Below are positions 1 through 7,428 of a stretch of DNA of 21,145 nucleotides, piece by piece. Positions within the stretch are counted from its first letter, which is position 1. Each line of letters starts with the position of its first letter. The notes beneath the pieces were generated by a model that was not told the DNA's origin, ran no database searches, and was given only the letters and a program-made list of their open reading frames with translations. A program made the position numbers and the translations under genes. Origin of the DNA: Synergistales bacterium (GTDB lineage: Bacteria > Synergistota > Synergistia > Synergistales > Thermovirgaceae). The stretch lies in NCBI GenBank assembly GCA_018434645.1, contig JAHDOX010000160.1, positions 1 to 21,145 of the forward strand, given 5' to 3'.

Positions 1-766
1 CCTCGTTCACCTCGGCGGCGTTTCCCACCCAGCGTCCCAAAGGCTGCTCCATGTTTGTCAAAACCGCCACGGCATCGTAGCCTGAACGGGTCGAAAGGTC
101 CACGAGCATCCCGGCAAGTTCCAGGGCTCGCTCTTTAGTATCCATAAAAGCACCGGCACCGAATTTGACGTCGAACACGAACCGCCTGGCGCCTCCGGCG
201 ATCTTTTTGCTGAGAATACTGCTCGTTATGAGGGGAATGGAAGGCACCGTAGCGGTGACATCCCTGAGCGAATAGAACTTGCCTTCCGCCGGAGCCAGGT
301 CTTTTGAATGGCCGCTGACGGCGCATCCCGTCGATATCACCTGGTCGACGAAATCCTTGACCGAAAGTTCCGTCGACATGCCGGGAATCGCCGAAAGCTT
401 GTCCACCGTTCCGCCTGTAAATCCCAGCCCCTTGCCGCTCAATTTTGCCACTTTCGCCCCGCAGGCCGCGGCCAGGGGCACCACCACCAGAGTAGTCTTG
501 TCCCCCACGCCCCCGGTGCTGTGCTTGTCCACCGGAAGCAGCCCTTCGGGGAAACGGACCGTCTTTCCCGAATGGGCCAGAGCCAGGGTAAAGGCCTCGA
601 GCTCTTCCTGCGAAAGCCCGTTGAAAAAGACGGCCATAAGCCACGCCGCAACCTGATAGTCAGGAAGCTCGCCTGCGTTGTATGCTTTTACGAAAGCCTC
701 CATCGATTCGGCCGGGACCTTTTCCCTGTCCCTTTTGGCCTCGAGAAAGGGGAGCATCTCAAACAT
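1..766 (-). CDS. pdp: Pyrimidine-nucleoside (thymidine) phosphorylase, C-terminal part beyond the window
   Basis: This enzyme splits pyrimidine nucleosides with phosphate into free base and (deoxy)ribose-1-phosphate in the cytoplasm, for nucleoside salvage. About 255 N-terminal residues are visible; the family is usually about 430-440 residues, so the 3' part lies left of the window. An N-terminal helical segment (MFEMLPFLEAKRD) is followed by the phosphate-binding loop KHSTGGVGDK at residues 81-90. The family signature follows at 110-122, reading SGKGLGFTGGTVD where SGRGLGHTGGT is usual. Substrate residues in FYSLRD and in ITSSILSKK are intact. The ATG at 766 overlaps the end of the purine phosphorylase gene by 8 bases, with GGAGG 12 bases upstream. 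A second in-frame ATG three codons on is possible. Pyrimidine versus thymidine specificity cannot be settled here. Confidence 0.93.
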   Translation of the reverse strand, partial: MFEMLPFLEAKRDREKVPAESMEAFVKAYNAGELPDYQVAAWLMAVFFNGLSQEELEAFTLALAHSGKTVRFPEGLLPVDKHSTGGVGDKTTLVVVPLAAACGAKVAKLSGKGLGFTGGTVDKLSAIPGMSTELSVKDFVDQVISTGCAVSGHSKDLAPAEGKFYSLRDVTATVPSIPLITSSILSKKIAGGARRFVFDVKFGAGAFMDTKERALELAGMLVDLSTRSGYDAVAVLTNMEQPLGRWVGNAAEVNE

Positions 767-1592
767 CTTTTGACACCGCCTCCGGGATAAAACGTTCAAG
801 GAGCGGCACGAGGCGCCCCGAGGTCTCCTCCATTGCATGGAGAACCTCTTCATGGGTCAGGGGTTGTTCCGTCATCCCCGCAGCGTAATTGGCCACGCAG
901 GAAAACACGCACACTTTCATCCCCATGTGTCCGGCGACTATAACCTCGGGCACTGTGGACATTCCCACCACGTCGGCTCCCATGGCTCTTGCCATTCTTA
1001 TCTCGGCGGGCGTCTCGAAGGATGGTCCGGCAAAGGCTATGTAAACCCCGCGGCGGAGTTGTATTCCCAAAAAAGAAGCGCATTTTTCGGCTTTTTCCAT
1101 GAGAACGGCATCATAAACGGAAGTCATGTCGGGAAACCTGGGCCCCCAGGATTCTTCGTTGGCTCCCCTGAGCGGGTTGACGCCCATGAAATTGATATGG
1201 TCGTGAACGAGGACAATGTCTTTCGGCCGGAAACCGTGGTTAATGCCACCGGACGCGTTGGTCGCTATATAATTTGTGACGCCCCACTCGCCCAGCACCC
1301 TGACGGGAAAGGTCACCTCATCCATGTCGTACCCTTCGTAATAATGCAGCCTTCCCTGGAGGACAGCCACCAAAACCCCATTCACCCTGCCCGCAAGAAG
1401 CCTTCCCCTGTGGCCCGGGGCCGTGGAAACCGCCCAACGGGGGATTTCGGCATAAGGGATCGACAGAGCGTCTTCCATGCCCTCGGCAAAACCTCCCAGC
1501 CCGGAACCTAACACAACGGCCGCTCGTGGGACCTCCGGAATCTTTCCCCGCAGAAAAGCTGCCGCCTCCTGGGCGCGCTCTTTAATGTTCAT
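759..1592 (-). CDS. punA: Purine-nucleoside phosphorylase, trimeric class
   Basis: It phosphorolyses purine nucleosides (family preference inosine/guanosine) to base plus ribose-1-phosphate in the cytoplasm. The 277 residues match the usual length of the trimeric, mammalian-like class. Visible motifs, with human PNP equivalents inferred by family alignment, are GSGLG at 29-33, H61 in APGHRG, H83 in QGRLHYYEGY, FAGPSFET with E193, MSTVPEV at 211-217 and N235 in the base-binding segment SCVANYAAGM. The ATG at 1592 is preceded by AAGGGG at 8 bases' spacing and lies 21 bases after the recombinase stop. It overlaps the downstream pyrimidine phosphorylase by 8 bases, forming a salvage pair. No phosphopentomutase (deoB) gene is present, although it often sits between the recombinase and this gene in Firmicutes. 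Confidence 0.95.
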   Translation of the reverse strand: MNIKERAQEAAAFLRGKIPEVPRAAVVLGSGLGGFAEGMEDALSIPYAEIPRWAVSTAPGHRGRLLAGRVNGVLVAVLQGRLHYYEGYDMDEVTFPVRVLGEWGVTNYIATNASGGINHGFRPKDIVLVHDHINFMGVNPLRGANEESWGPRFPDMTSVYDAVLMEKAEKCASFLGIQLRRGVYIAFAGPSFETPAEIRMARAMGADVVGMSTVPEVIVAGHMGMKVCVFSCVANYAAGMTEQPLTHEEVLHAMEETSGRLVPLLERFIPEAVSKDV

Positions 1593-1613
1593 ATCGGGTT
1601 CCCCTTTCGTCGT

Positions 1614-2504
1614 TCATGCCCGGGGATGAGTGCGGTCGTATACATCCCTCAGTTCGAGATCGAAATGAGTGTACCGTTCGGTTGTGGCGATGGACGCATG
1701 TCCCAAAATCTCCTGCAGGGTCCTGAGGTCCATGCCGCGCCTCAGCAGGTGGGTCGCAAAGGAGTGCCTCAGTATGTGGGGATGAAGCCTGGAAAGAGGG
1801 ATACCGGCAATACGACCCCTTTTGCGGATGATTCTCCATACGTCTTCCCTCCGCAGGTTTTTCCCGGACCTGGAGAGGAAGACACGGTCCGAAAGACCCC
1901 TGTCGAGAGCGGGTCGTCCCTTTTCCAGGTAGCTGCGCAACCTGTTTCTTGCCTCGCCCAGAAAGGGGACCACCCTCTCCTTGTCGCCTTTGCCAAGTGG
2001 CCGGATCAGACCTCCAGCCATGTCCACGTCCTGCAGGCGCAGACCGGCAAGCTCCCCGGCTCTCAGGCCACAACCGTAACCTGTTTCCAGGACGGCGCGA
2101 TCTCTCAGATCCAGAGGGTCCTCACCCATGCTGGCCTCGAAAAGACGCCTTATCTCCCCTTCGCTTAAAATCCTTGGAAGGCTCTTTCCCTTTTCCGGGA
2201 GGGGGCAGTCGAAAACCCCCTTTTCCAGGATGCCTTCTTCCACCAAAAAGACCCCCCAGGACCTCAGGGCGGCGGCATGTCTTTGAACCGTGGAGGAGCT
2301 GTACCCGGCCTCTGTGAGGCTTTTAATGAAAGAAGCCGCAGCGACGGCTTCGGGCGGCACAAGGGGCAGATTTCGCTCCCGGCAAAATCCGCCCCACCGG
2401 AGAAGGTCCGCACCGTAGGCCTTGACGGTGTTTTCGCTGCAGCCTCTTTCATATCTCAGGTATTTCCTGAATTCCGGCAAAAGCAGTTCGTCTTCCGGAC
2501 TCAC
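1614..2504 (-). CDS. xerD: Tyrosine recombinase XerC/XerD family, probably XerD
   Basis: This site-specific recombinase probably resolves chromosome dimers at dif together with a partner. It has 296 residues, the normal Xer length, with an N-terminal SAM-like DNA-binding domain (about 8-90) and a C-terminal catalytic domain (about 110-290). The full catalytic set is visible: R148 (GCGLRAGE), K172 (GKGDKER), H243 and R246 (HILRH), H269 (LGHA) and nucleophile Y278 (TTERYTHF). The GTG start at 2504 forms a GTGA overlap with the upstream NUDIX stop and has GGAGG 6 bases before it. A nearby ATG at 2508 is in another frame. Position between a NUDIX gene and nucleoside phosphorylase genes resembles xerD in Bacillus, which is the reason for D over C. 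No integron, phage or transposon genes flank it, so a housekeeping role is more likely than a mobile one. Confidence 0.88.
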   Translation of the reverse strand: MSPEDELLLPEFRKYLRYERGCSENTVKAYGADLLRWGGFCRERNLPLVPPEAVAAASFIKSLTEAGYSSSTVQRHAAALRSWGVFLVEEGILEKGVFDCPLPEKGKSLPRILSEGEIRRLFEASMGEDPLDLRDRAVLETGYGCGLRAGELAGLRLQDVDMAGGLIRPLGKGDKERVVPFLGEARNRLRSYLEKGRPALDRGLSDRVFLSRSGKNLRREDVWRIIRKRGRIAGIPLSRLHPHILRHSFATHLLRRGMDLRTLQEILGHASIATTERYTHFDLELRDVYDRTHPRA

Positions 2505-3043
2505 TCATTGCCTCCGTGCTCATGATGAAGATACCAGCAAAGCGCCGCAATCGTCTTGGCGTCGCGGATCATCCCGCTTCCGAGATAATCGCGAAGGCTT
2601 TCGGGGTCTATGCGCTCCACCGCAATGTCTTCGTCGTAATCCTGTTCCAGCGGAGCATATTTGAGCCGCCGTGCCGAAAACAGGACGATCATTTCCGTAG
2701 AGAACCCGGGAGAAGTATAAAACCTCAGAACCTCCTCGAGGTCCAGCGGTTCGTAGCCTGTCTCCTCCCTGAGCTCCCTGGCGGCGGTCTCACGTACAGT
2801 CTCGCCCGGTTCTGTTATGCCTGCCGGAATTTCCAGCAGGGTCTCGGCTACGGCGTACCGTTCCTGTTTTACAAGCAGTATCCTGCCGTCGGGGTCGGTG
2901 GCCAATACGGCCACCGCAGGTGCGTGTTCCACCACTTCGCGAAGGGCTTTTTTGCCCGACGGCAGGACGACGTTATCCACCTTGAGGTTTATTATCCGTC
3001 CCTTGTAAAGGACGTTGCTTGAAATCTTTCGTTCTCCGCCCAT
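2501..3043 (-). CDS. nudF: NUDIX hydrolase, ADP-ribose pyrophosphatase type
   Basis: It probably hydrolyses ADP-ribose (or a similar nucleoside diphosphate derivative) to AMP and ribose-5-phosphate. The protein has 180 residues, close to the family length. The complete Nudix box GX5EX7REUXEEXGU lies at residues 75-97 (G75, E81, R89-E90, E93-E94, G96), binding catalytic Mg. The preceding ERYAVAETLLEIPAG segment is typical of the ADP-ribose branch, with an N-terminal beta region before it. The ATG at 3043 lies 6 bases after the oxidoreductase gamma stop and has only a weak ribosome site, so translational coupling is likely. Its stop overlaps the recombinase start in a GTGA. Substrate is inferred from subfamily resemblance only. 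Confidence 0.88.
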   Translation of the reverse strand: MGGERKISSNVLYKGRIINLKVDNVVLPSGKKALREVVEHAPAVAVLATDPDGRILLVKQERYAVAETLLEIPAGITEPGETVRETAARELREETGYEPLDLEEVLRFYTSPGFSTEMIVLFSARRLKYAPLEQDYDEDIAVERIDPESLRDYLGSGMIRDAKTIAALCWYLHHEHGGNE

Positions 3044-3049
3044 TTCCGG

Positions 3050-3610
3050 CTAACGTCCCAGAATTTTTCTGGCTATTTCCCGGCCTTTCTCGTAGGCTTC
3101 GAGATTCATGGACAAAAACTGGGGTTTTCTCTTTCCCAGTTTTTCCTTGACAGTTTCCCTGCAGACGTCCACCGAGACGAGGTCCGTGGCTTCCACCAGT
3201 GCCCCGAGGGCTACGATGTTGGCCACCTTTTCGCTGCCCAGTTCAAGCGCCGTGGTGTGACAAGGCACCGGCAGCACGGTGATATCCGTCCTGGGGTCGG
3301 GATACTCCAGCAGGTCGGAATTGTAAATCAGCGTACCTCCGGGTTTCAGGGTACCGATAAATTTTTCAAGGGACGGTTTGTTCATTATGACGGCAGCATC
3401 GGCCTCGGCCACGACGGGGGATGCAATTTCCTCGTCGCTGATGACTACGCCGCAGTTTGCCGTTCCGCCCCGCATCTCCGGCCCGTAGGAAGGTATCCAC
3501 GTCACGTGCCGTCCTTCGCTAATCGCCGTATAGGCTACAAGCTGTCCCAGAACCATGATGCCCTGGCCGCCGAAACCGGCAGCGATCAGACCTCTTTGAA
3601 ATTTCGCCAT
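3050..3610 (-). CDS. 2-oxoacid:ferredoxin oxidoreductase, gamma subunit
   Basis: This is the gamma subunit of the thiamine-diphosphate-dependent complex that oxidatively decarboxylates 2-oxoacids to acyl-CoA while reducing ferredoxin. It has 186 residues. The N-terminal GFGGQGIMVLGQ (residues 12-23) is the hallmark of the family, followed by the SYGPEMRGGTANC stretch and a C-terminal helical tail. The ATG at 3610 is chosen because AAGGAGG sits 9 bases upstream, overlapping the beta-subunit TAA, and because the family motif begins about ten residues later. The open frame continues upstream to 3883 but runs inside the beta gene and is not homologous. It is the last of the delta-alpha-beta-gamma set. 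Confidence 0.9.
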   Translation of the reverse strand: MAKFQRGLIAAGFGGQGIMVLGQLVAYTAISEGRHVTWIPSYGPEMRGGTANCGVVISDEEIASPVVAEADAAVIMNKPSLEKFIGTLKPGGTLIYNSDLLEYPDPRTDITVLPVPCHTTALELGSEKVANIVALGALVEATDLVSVDVCRETVKEKLGKRKPQFLSMNLEAYEKGREIARKILGR

Positions 3611-3624
3611 TCCGGTTCGCCTCC

Positions 3625-4371
3625 TTATTCGAAATCCTTGTACACGCCGAGGGGATAGTAGGGAACCATGGTCTCCAGCGTCCATTTGAAGGACTGGACC
3701 GGCTGCATCCCCCAGTTCGTGGGACAATTGGACAGCACCTCGACGAAAGAGTAGCCTTTCCCTTCGATCTGATACTGGAAGGCCTTCTTTATTGCCTTTT
3801 TCGCCGCTATTACATATTTCGGCTCGGCCACCGTCACCCGCTCGATGTAAGCGGGCGTTTCGAGCGTCGACAAAAGTTCGCACATGCGCATGGGGTACCC
3901 CGCGAGTTCCGGGTCTCTTCCATAGGGACAGGTGGTCGCCTTCTGGCCGATGAGCGTCGTCGGGGCCATCTGTCCTCCCGTCATGCCGTAAATGGCATTG
4001 TTTATGAAAATTGTGGTAAATTTCTCACCCCTGTTCGCGGCATGAACGATTTCCGCCATCCCTATGGAGGCCAGGTCACCGTCTCCCTGGTAGGTGAAGA
4101 CGACCCTGTCGGGCCTGGTGCGCTTGAGCCCCGTCGCCAGGGCCGGAGCCCTTCCATGGGCCGCCTCGCAATAGTCGGTGTCCACGTAGTCGTACATCAT
4201 GGCGGCGCACCCGACGGGCGCGATGCCTATGGTCTTGTCCTTGATTTCCAGCTCGTCGATTACCTCGCAAAGGAGCCTGTGGGTGATACCATGCCCGCAT
4301 CCTGGGCAGTAATGGGTATGTACGTCTTTCATCCAGGCCTTCGGACGTTCGTAAATCCTGGTTTCCTTCAT
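3625..4371 (-). CDS. 2-oxoacid:ferredoxin oxidoreductase, beta (thiamine diphosphate-binding) subunit
   Basis: The beta subunit holds thiamine diphosphate, where the 2-oxoacid is decarboxylated. At 248 residues it has the normal size. It shows the CPGCGHG motif at 22-28 and the ThDP/Mg motif GDGD at 96-99 followed by NN at 124-125, with PVGCAAMMYDY and YGMTGGQMAPTT typical of VorA/KorB-like proteins. The start at 4371 is chosen because the GGGGGG ribosome site ends 9 bases before it. An in-frame ATG at 4380 directly abuts that G run and is less likely. The alpha stop lies at 4389. The sequence does not tell branched-chain 2-oxoacid from 2-oxoglutarate specificity with certainty. Confidence 0.92.
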   Translation of the reverse strand: MKETRIYERPKAWMKDVHTHYCPGCGHGITHRLLCEVIDELEIKDKTIGIAPVGCAAMMYDYVDTDYCEAAHGRAPALATGLKRTRPDRVVFTYQGDGDLASIGMAEIVHAANRGEKFTTIFINNAIYGMTGGQMAPTTLIGQKATTCPYGRDPELAGYPMRMCELLSTLETPAYIERVTVAEPKYVIAAKKAIKKAFQYQIEGKGYSFVEVLSNCPTNWGMQPVQSFKWTLETMVPYYPLGVYKDFE

Positions 4372-4388
4372 GACAGTCATCCCCCCGT

Positions 4389-5438
4389 CTACAGCAATTC
4401 CCTTAGTTTTTCCTCGATTTCTTTTACCGAGGGAGAGATACCGCCGCAACGCCCGTAGAAGGACACGGGAGCACGGTCACAAACCGCCGCCTGGACGTCC
4501 TCGAGCATCTGTCCCGTGTTCATTTCGACCACGAGCACGTGCCTGGCCTTTTCGGAGAGCTGCCTTATCCTTTCCTTAGGGAAGGGATAAAGCGTGACAG
4601 GCCTTATCATGCCTACCTTGACGCCCTCGTCCCTCAGGTTCGCTATGGCGGAACGGGCTATCCTGGCGGTCGTTCCGAAAGCGGCGATCAGATATTCCGC
4701 GTCTTCCGTGCAATATTCCTCAAAACGCACTTCTTTCTGCATTGCATCGTATTTCGCCTTGAGGTCCATGTTGTGCTTTTCGAGTTTTTCGGGGTCAAGG
4801 TAGAGGCTTCGCAAGACGCTCCGTTTTTCCCTCTTGTCCTTGTTGCCCAGCGCCCAGGGCGTCACGTCGGGAATGCCTTCGCTTTTGTGTTCGGAAATCT
4901 CCACGGCTTCCATCATCTGCCCCATAAAACCGTCGGCCAGGATCATCACGGGATTCCTGTAGGTCAATGCCAGGTCGAAGGCCAGCTGGGTCAGATCGAC
5001 CGCTTCCTGAAGGGTGCTGGGAGCAAGGACGAGCAGCCTGTAATCGCCGTTGCCGCCGCCTTTGGTGGCCTGGAAATAGTCTCCCTGCGCGGGAAGGATG
5101 CCTCCAAGCCCAGGGCCGCCCCGCATTACGTTGACTACCACGGCCGGGATCTCGCATCCCGCTATATAGCTCAAACCCTCCGACATCAACGAAATTCCGG
5201 GACTGGAGGAAGTGGTCATGATCTTGGTACCCGTGGCTCCCCCTCCCATGACCATGTTGATGGCCGCAACCTCGCTCTCCGCCTGGACATAGGCCCCGCC
5301 TATGGCAGGGAGCCTGGCGGACATGTATTCGGGTATTTCGTTCTGGGGCGTGATCGGATAGCCGAAGAAATACTTGCAGCCGGCCTGAACGGCCGCCTCG
5401 GCTATCGCTTCCGTGCCTTTCATAAGTACTCTTGCCAT
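4389..5438 (-). CDS. vorB: 2-oxoacid:ferredoxin oxidoreductase, alpha subunit, VorB-like
   Basis: This alpha subunit shapes the substrate site of the four-subunit 2-oxoacid:ferredoxin oxidoreductase. It has 349 residues, with a pyrimidine-binding-like domain (about 1-180, starting with the family motif GYPITPQNEIPEYM near residue 26), TSSSPGISLMSEG, and the MRGGPGLGGILPAQGDY segment. A C-terminal transketolase-C-like domain follows (about 245-345). The resemblance is strongest to proteins annotated 3-methyl-2-oxobutanoate dehydrogenase subunit VorB, which would make branched-chain acyl-CoA from amino-acid fermentation. 2-Oxoglutarate or a broad range remain possible. The ATG at 5438 has an almost perfect anti-16S match GGAGGTGA 6 bases upstream, the strongest site in the window. 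It lies 22 bases after the ferredoxin gene. Confidence 0.9.
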   Translation of the reverse strand: MARVLMKGTEAIAEAAVQAGCKYFFGYPITPQNEIPEYMSARLPAIGGAYVQAESEVAAINMVMGGGATGTKIMTTSSSPGISLMSEGLSYIAGCEIPAVVVNVMRGGPGLGGILPAQGDYFQATKGGGNGDYRLLVLAPSTLQEAVDLTQLAFDLALTYRNPVMILADGFMGQMMEAVEISEHKSEGIPDVTPWALGNKDKREKRSVLRSLYLDPEKLEKHNMDLKAKYDAMQKEVRFEEYCTEDAEYLIAAFGTTARIARSAIANLRDEGVKVGMIRPVTLYPFPKERIRQLSEKARHVLVVEMNTGQMLEDVQAAVCDRAPVSFYGRCGGISPSVKEIEEKLRELL

Positions 5439-5460
5439 TTCGCGTCACCTCCGGCCGTTT

Positions 5461-5682
5461 CTAGGAATTCTCCTCGATCTTGTAGACTTGTATAGCCGCA
5501 TCCGGACACATGGTCGCGCACATCCTGCAGGCGATGCAGCCTTCCTTGTACTGTTCGACGGGTCTGTACCCCTTGCTGTTGATCTTGTCGGATATCCGCA
5601 AAACCTTGACAGGGCATGCCTCGACGCACAAGCCACAGCTTTTGCAAAAGCTCTCCAGCACGTCGATCCGTCCTTTTGCCAT
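5461..5682 (-). CDS. 2-oxoacid oxidoreductase delta subunit, 2[4Fe-4S] ferredoxin-type
   Basis: This is a 73-residue iron-sulfur subunit that carries electrons from the thiamine site of the oxidoreductase to ferredoxin. Two CxxCxxCxxxCP motifs are complete: C13, C16, C19, C23 and C49, C52, C55, C59, each followed by proline, which predicts two [4Fe-4S] clusters. The ATG at 5682 has GAGAGGAG about 10 bases upstream; the open frame extends further upstream, but without homology. It is the first gene of the four-subunit set. A short leader with a GC-rich inverted repeat precedes it, so initiation or control at this point is possible. Confidence 0.93.
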   Translation of the reverse strand: MAKGRIDVLESFCKSCGLCVEACPVKVLRISDKINSKGYRPVEQYKEGCIACRMCATMCPDAAIQVYKIEENS

Positions 5683-5711
5683 GAACCGTCCACTCCTCTC
5701 ATTTATGGTAT

Positions 5712-5727
5712 CGGCCCTGCGGGGCCG
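5712..5727 (-). promoter_or_regulatory. GC-rich inverted repeat in the leader of the oxidoreductase genes
   Basis: A perfect 6-base inverted repeat (CGGCCC, 4-base loop, GGGCCG) lies in the 76-base gap between the P-loop ATPase gene and the ferredoxin subunit gene. No T run follows it on the minus strand, so a Rho-independent terminator is not supported. On the minus strand it fills the spacer between a poor -35-like TTCAAC and a -10-like TACCAT, so an operator or mRNA hairpin is conceivable. The evidence is weak. Confidence 0.3.
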
Positions 5728-5758
5728 GTTGAATCCCGGTTTTTCAGGGACCTCGTTT

Positions 5759-6496
5759 TCAGGCCCAGTCGTATCCTTCTTCCCATGGAAGCAGCATTCG
5801 GCGCCGTAAAGGCCAAAGGGGCACATCGACCCGGCTTGCCAGGCTTTCGATCCGGTCGTGAAGGCCCGGCGGCACCGTGGCGTAAAGCAGTGGCAGTCCC
5901 ACAGTCCGGGCGGCTTCCCGCGCCACGTCGATCCCCCACAAAAGGTCATCCTCGGTGGTCTCCGTCATCAGGTGGCTGTTGGCCAGCATGGCGCCGACTT
6001 TGAGCGTGCTGATTTGCTCCATGCGCTGTATCATCCGGACAATGCCTTCCTTGTCCGCCGTATTGGGCCTGAAGGCGTTGACTACCAGGACGAGCAGGTA
6101 TCCGGCTTCCTCGATGAGGTCGGAAAACTGTTTCAGGGCCCTGACGCCGGAAGCGTCGCCACCTACATCAAGCAGGAGCTTTCCCTCGTTCTTGACGAGC
6201 GCACGTCCTACCTCGGGCGAAACCACTGGCATATCTGACCATTTGACGTTTTCCGGGGGAGTTATTACGGACAGGCCCTCCCTTTCCAGGGAGGTCTTGA
6301 CTTGTCTTACACAAAAATAGGGGTTGATGATGTCCATGTCGGCTACGGTTACATCTTCCCCGATGCCGGCAAAACCGTAGGCGAGGTTTAATACCCACTC
6401 CGTCTTTCCTGACCCGAGGGCCCCGGTGACTGCCACGGTTTTGGGCCACGCGTACATTTTCACTAGCTCTTGCAAAGTTTCGGTAATCGGAATCAC
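5759..6496 (-). CDS. Uncharacterised P-loop ATPase (MinD/CobQ-like)
   Basis: This is a 245-residue cytoplasmic P-loop NTPase of unknown role. Walker A GALGSGKT is at residues 25-32. A switch-I-like segment ADMDIINPYF follows at 52-61, and a Walker-B-like LLLDVGG at 107-113. The deviant-Walker-A signature lysine of true ParA/MinD proteins is missing, as residue 26 is Ala. No transmembrane segment or cysteine cluster is seen; the only cysteine is C62. The GTG start at 6496 forms a GTGA overlap with the fmt stop, with AAGGTG about 10 bases upstream. The oxidoreductase genes begin 76 bases downstream. A helper role for that complex is a guess from position only. Proteins of this type are often labelled cobyrinic acid a,c-diamide synthase, but no amidotransferase domain is present. 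Confidence 0.75.
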   Translation of the reverse strand: MIPITETLQELVKMYAWPKTVAVTGALGSGKTEWVLNLAYGFAGIGEDVTVADMDIINPYFCVRQVKTSLEREGLSVITPPENVKWSDMPVVSPEVGRALVKNEGKLLLDVGGDASGVRALKQFSDLIEEAGYLLVLVVNAFRPNTADKEGIVRMIQRMEQISTLKVGAMLANSHLMTETTEDDLLWGIDVAREAARTVGLPLLYATVPPGLHDRIESLASRVDVPLWPLRRRMLLPWEEGYDWA

Positions 6497-7428
6497 TTCA
6501 ATAGGTCACCTTCTTTCAGGCCCGTTCCCCTGAGCCAGGCATCCCCGTCCATGCAGGCCTTTCCTTCGCTTTGGACCTGACGTAAAAAGACCGCCCCGAA
6601 CGCGCAGGCAACAACGGGAAAGCCTTTCTCGATGCGGACGATCCTTCCCGGCTCTCCTCTGTCCTTTGCTGTTTCGGTCCTCCAGATTTTCAAACGCTTT
6701 CCTCGGTATGTTACGTAAGCACCGGGGGCGGGGTTAAGGGCCCTGACGGTATCATGTACCTTGCGGGCGGGGCGCTCCCAGCTCAAATGGGCCTCTTCTT
6801 TTCTTATCTTCCGGGCGTAGGTCGCCTTTTTGTGGTCCTGCATGCTGAATGTAAGCGCGCCTCTTTGAATCAATTCTAAAGCATTTATAAAGATACGGCT
6901 ACCGCGTAACGCCAAAAGCTCGAGCATTTCGCCGGCCGTTGCGTCCCCGGGAATGGGGAGTTCTTCCTGCATGGCTATAGGCCCGGCATCCATTTCCTCG
7001 ACCAGTCGAAAGACCGTCACACCCGTTTTCGTTTCGCCTTCCATGATGGCCCGTTGCACCGGTGCGGCCCCACGGTATTCAGGAAGCAGCGACGGATGGA
7101 TGTTCAGGCACCCGACGGGTTCGAGAGAAAGATAGGGTTCTTTAACGATCTGGCCGAAATCCACGACAAGTATTAACCCGGGCGGGTCCTCCTCAAAGCG
7201 CCTCAACAGGTCGGAGTCGGTATTGACGTCACGCGAACGAACCACGGCAAGCCCCTCGGCTACGGCCGTTCTTTCCACCGGAGACGGCCTGGACTTAAGG
7301 CCGCGGCCGGACCTTTCCGGAGTAACTGTCACGACAAGGTCTACGGGGACCCTTTCAGCGATTTCCTTAAGGCAGACCGATCCGAAGGGGCCCGTTCCGA
7401 AAAACCAGATCCTCAAGGTCCCGGTCAT
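6493..7428 (-). CDS. fmt: Methionyl-tRNA formyltransferase
   Basis: It formylates initiator Met-tRNA using 10-formyltetrahydrofolate, preparing it for translation start. The 311 residues fit the family. The N-terminal Rossmann-like formyltransferase domain (about 5-190) carries the catalytic set N109, H111 (NIHPSLLPEYRG) and D147 (EEMDAGPI), equivalent to E. coli N106, H108 and D144. A C-terminal tRNA-binding beta-barrel domain follows (about 205-305). The ATG at 7428 overlaps the peptide deformylase stop as ATGA, the classic def-fmt pairing of enzymes that add and remove the formyl group. Its own stop overlaps the ATPase start. Confidence 0.96.
   Translation of the reverse strand: MTGTLRIWFFGTGPFGSVCLKEIAERVPVDLVVTVTPERSGRGLKSRPSPVERTAVAEGLAVVRSRDVNTDSDLLRRFEEDPPGLILVVDFGQIVKEPYLSLEPVGCLNIHPSLLPEYRGAAPVQRAIMEGETKTGVTVFRLVEEMDAGPIAMQEELPIPGDATAGEMLELLALRGSRIFINALELIQRGALTFSMQDHKKATYARKIRKEEAHLSWERPARKVHDTVRALNPAPGAYVTYRGKRLKIWRTETAKDRGEPGRIVRIEKGFPVVACAFGAVFLRQVQSEGKACMDGDAWLRGTGLKEGDLLK

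Noticed and set aside
1614..2504. Recombinase as evidence of a mobile element or integron
   Set aside because: No attachment repeats, cargo or phage genes are nearby, and the neighbours are housekeeping salvage genes; a chromosomal Xer role is simpler.
3611..3883. N-terminal extension of the oxidoreductase gamma subunit
   Set aside because: The open frame continues upstream inside the beta gene, but the family protein begins at the ATG at 3610, which has an AAGGAGG site.
4372..4449. N-terminal extension of the beta subunit to 4449
   Set aside because: It would overlap the alpha gene and lacks homology; the G-rich ribosome site points to the ATG at 4371.
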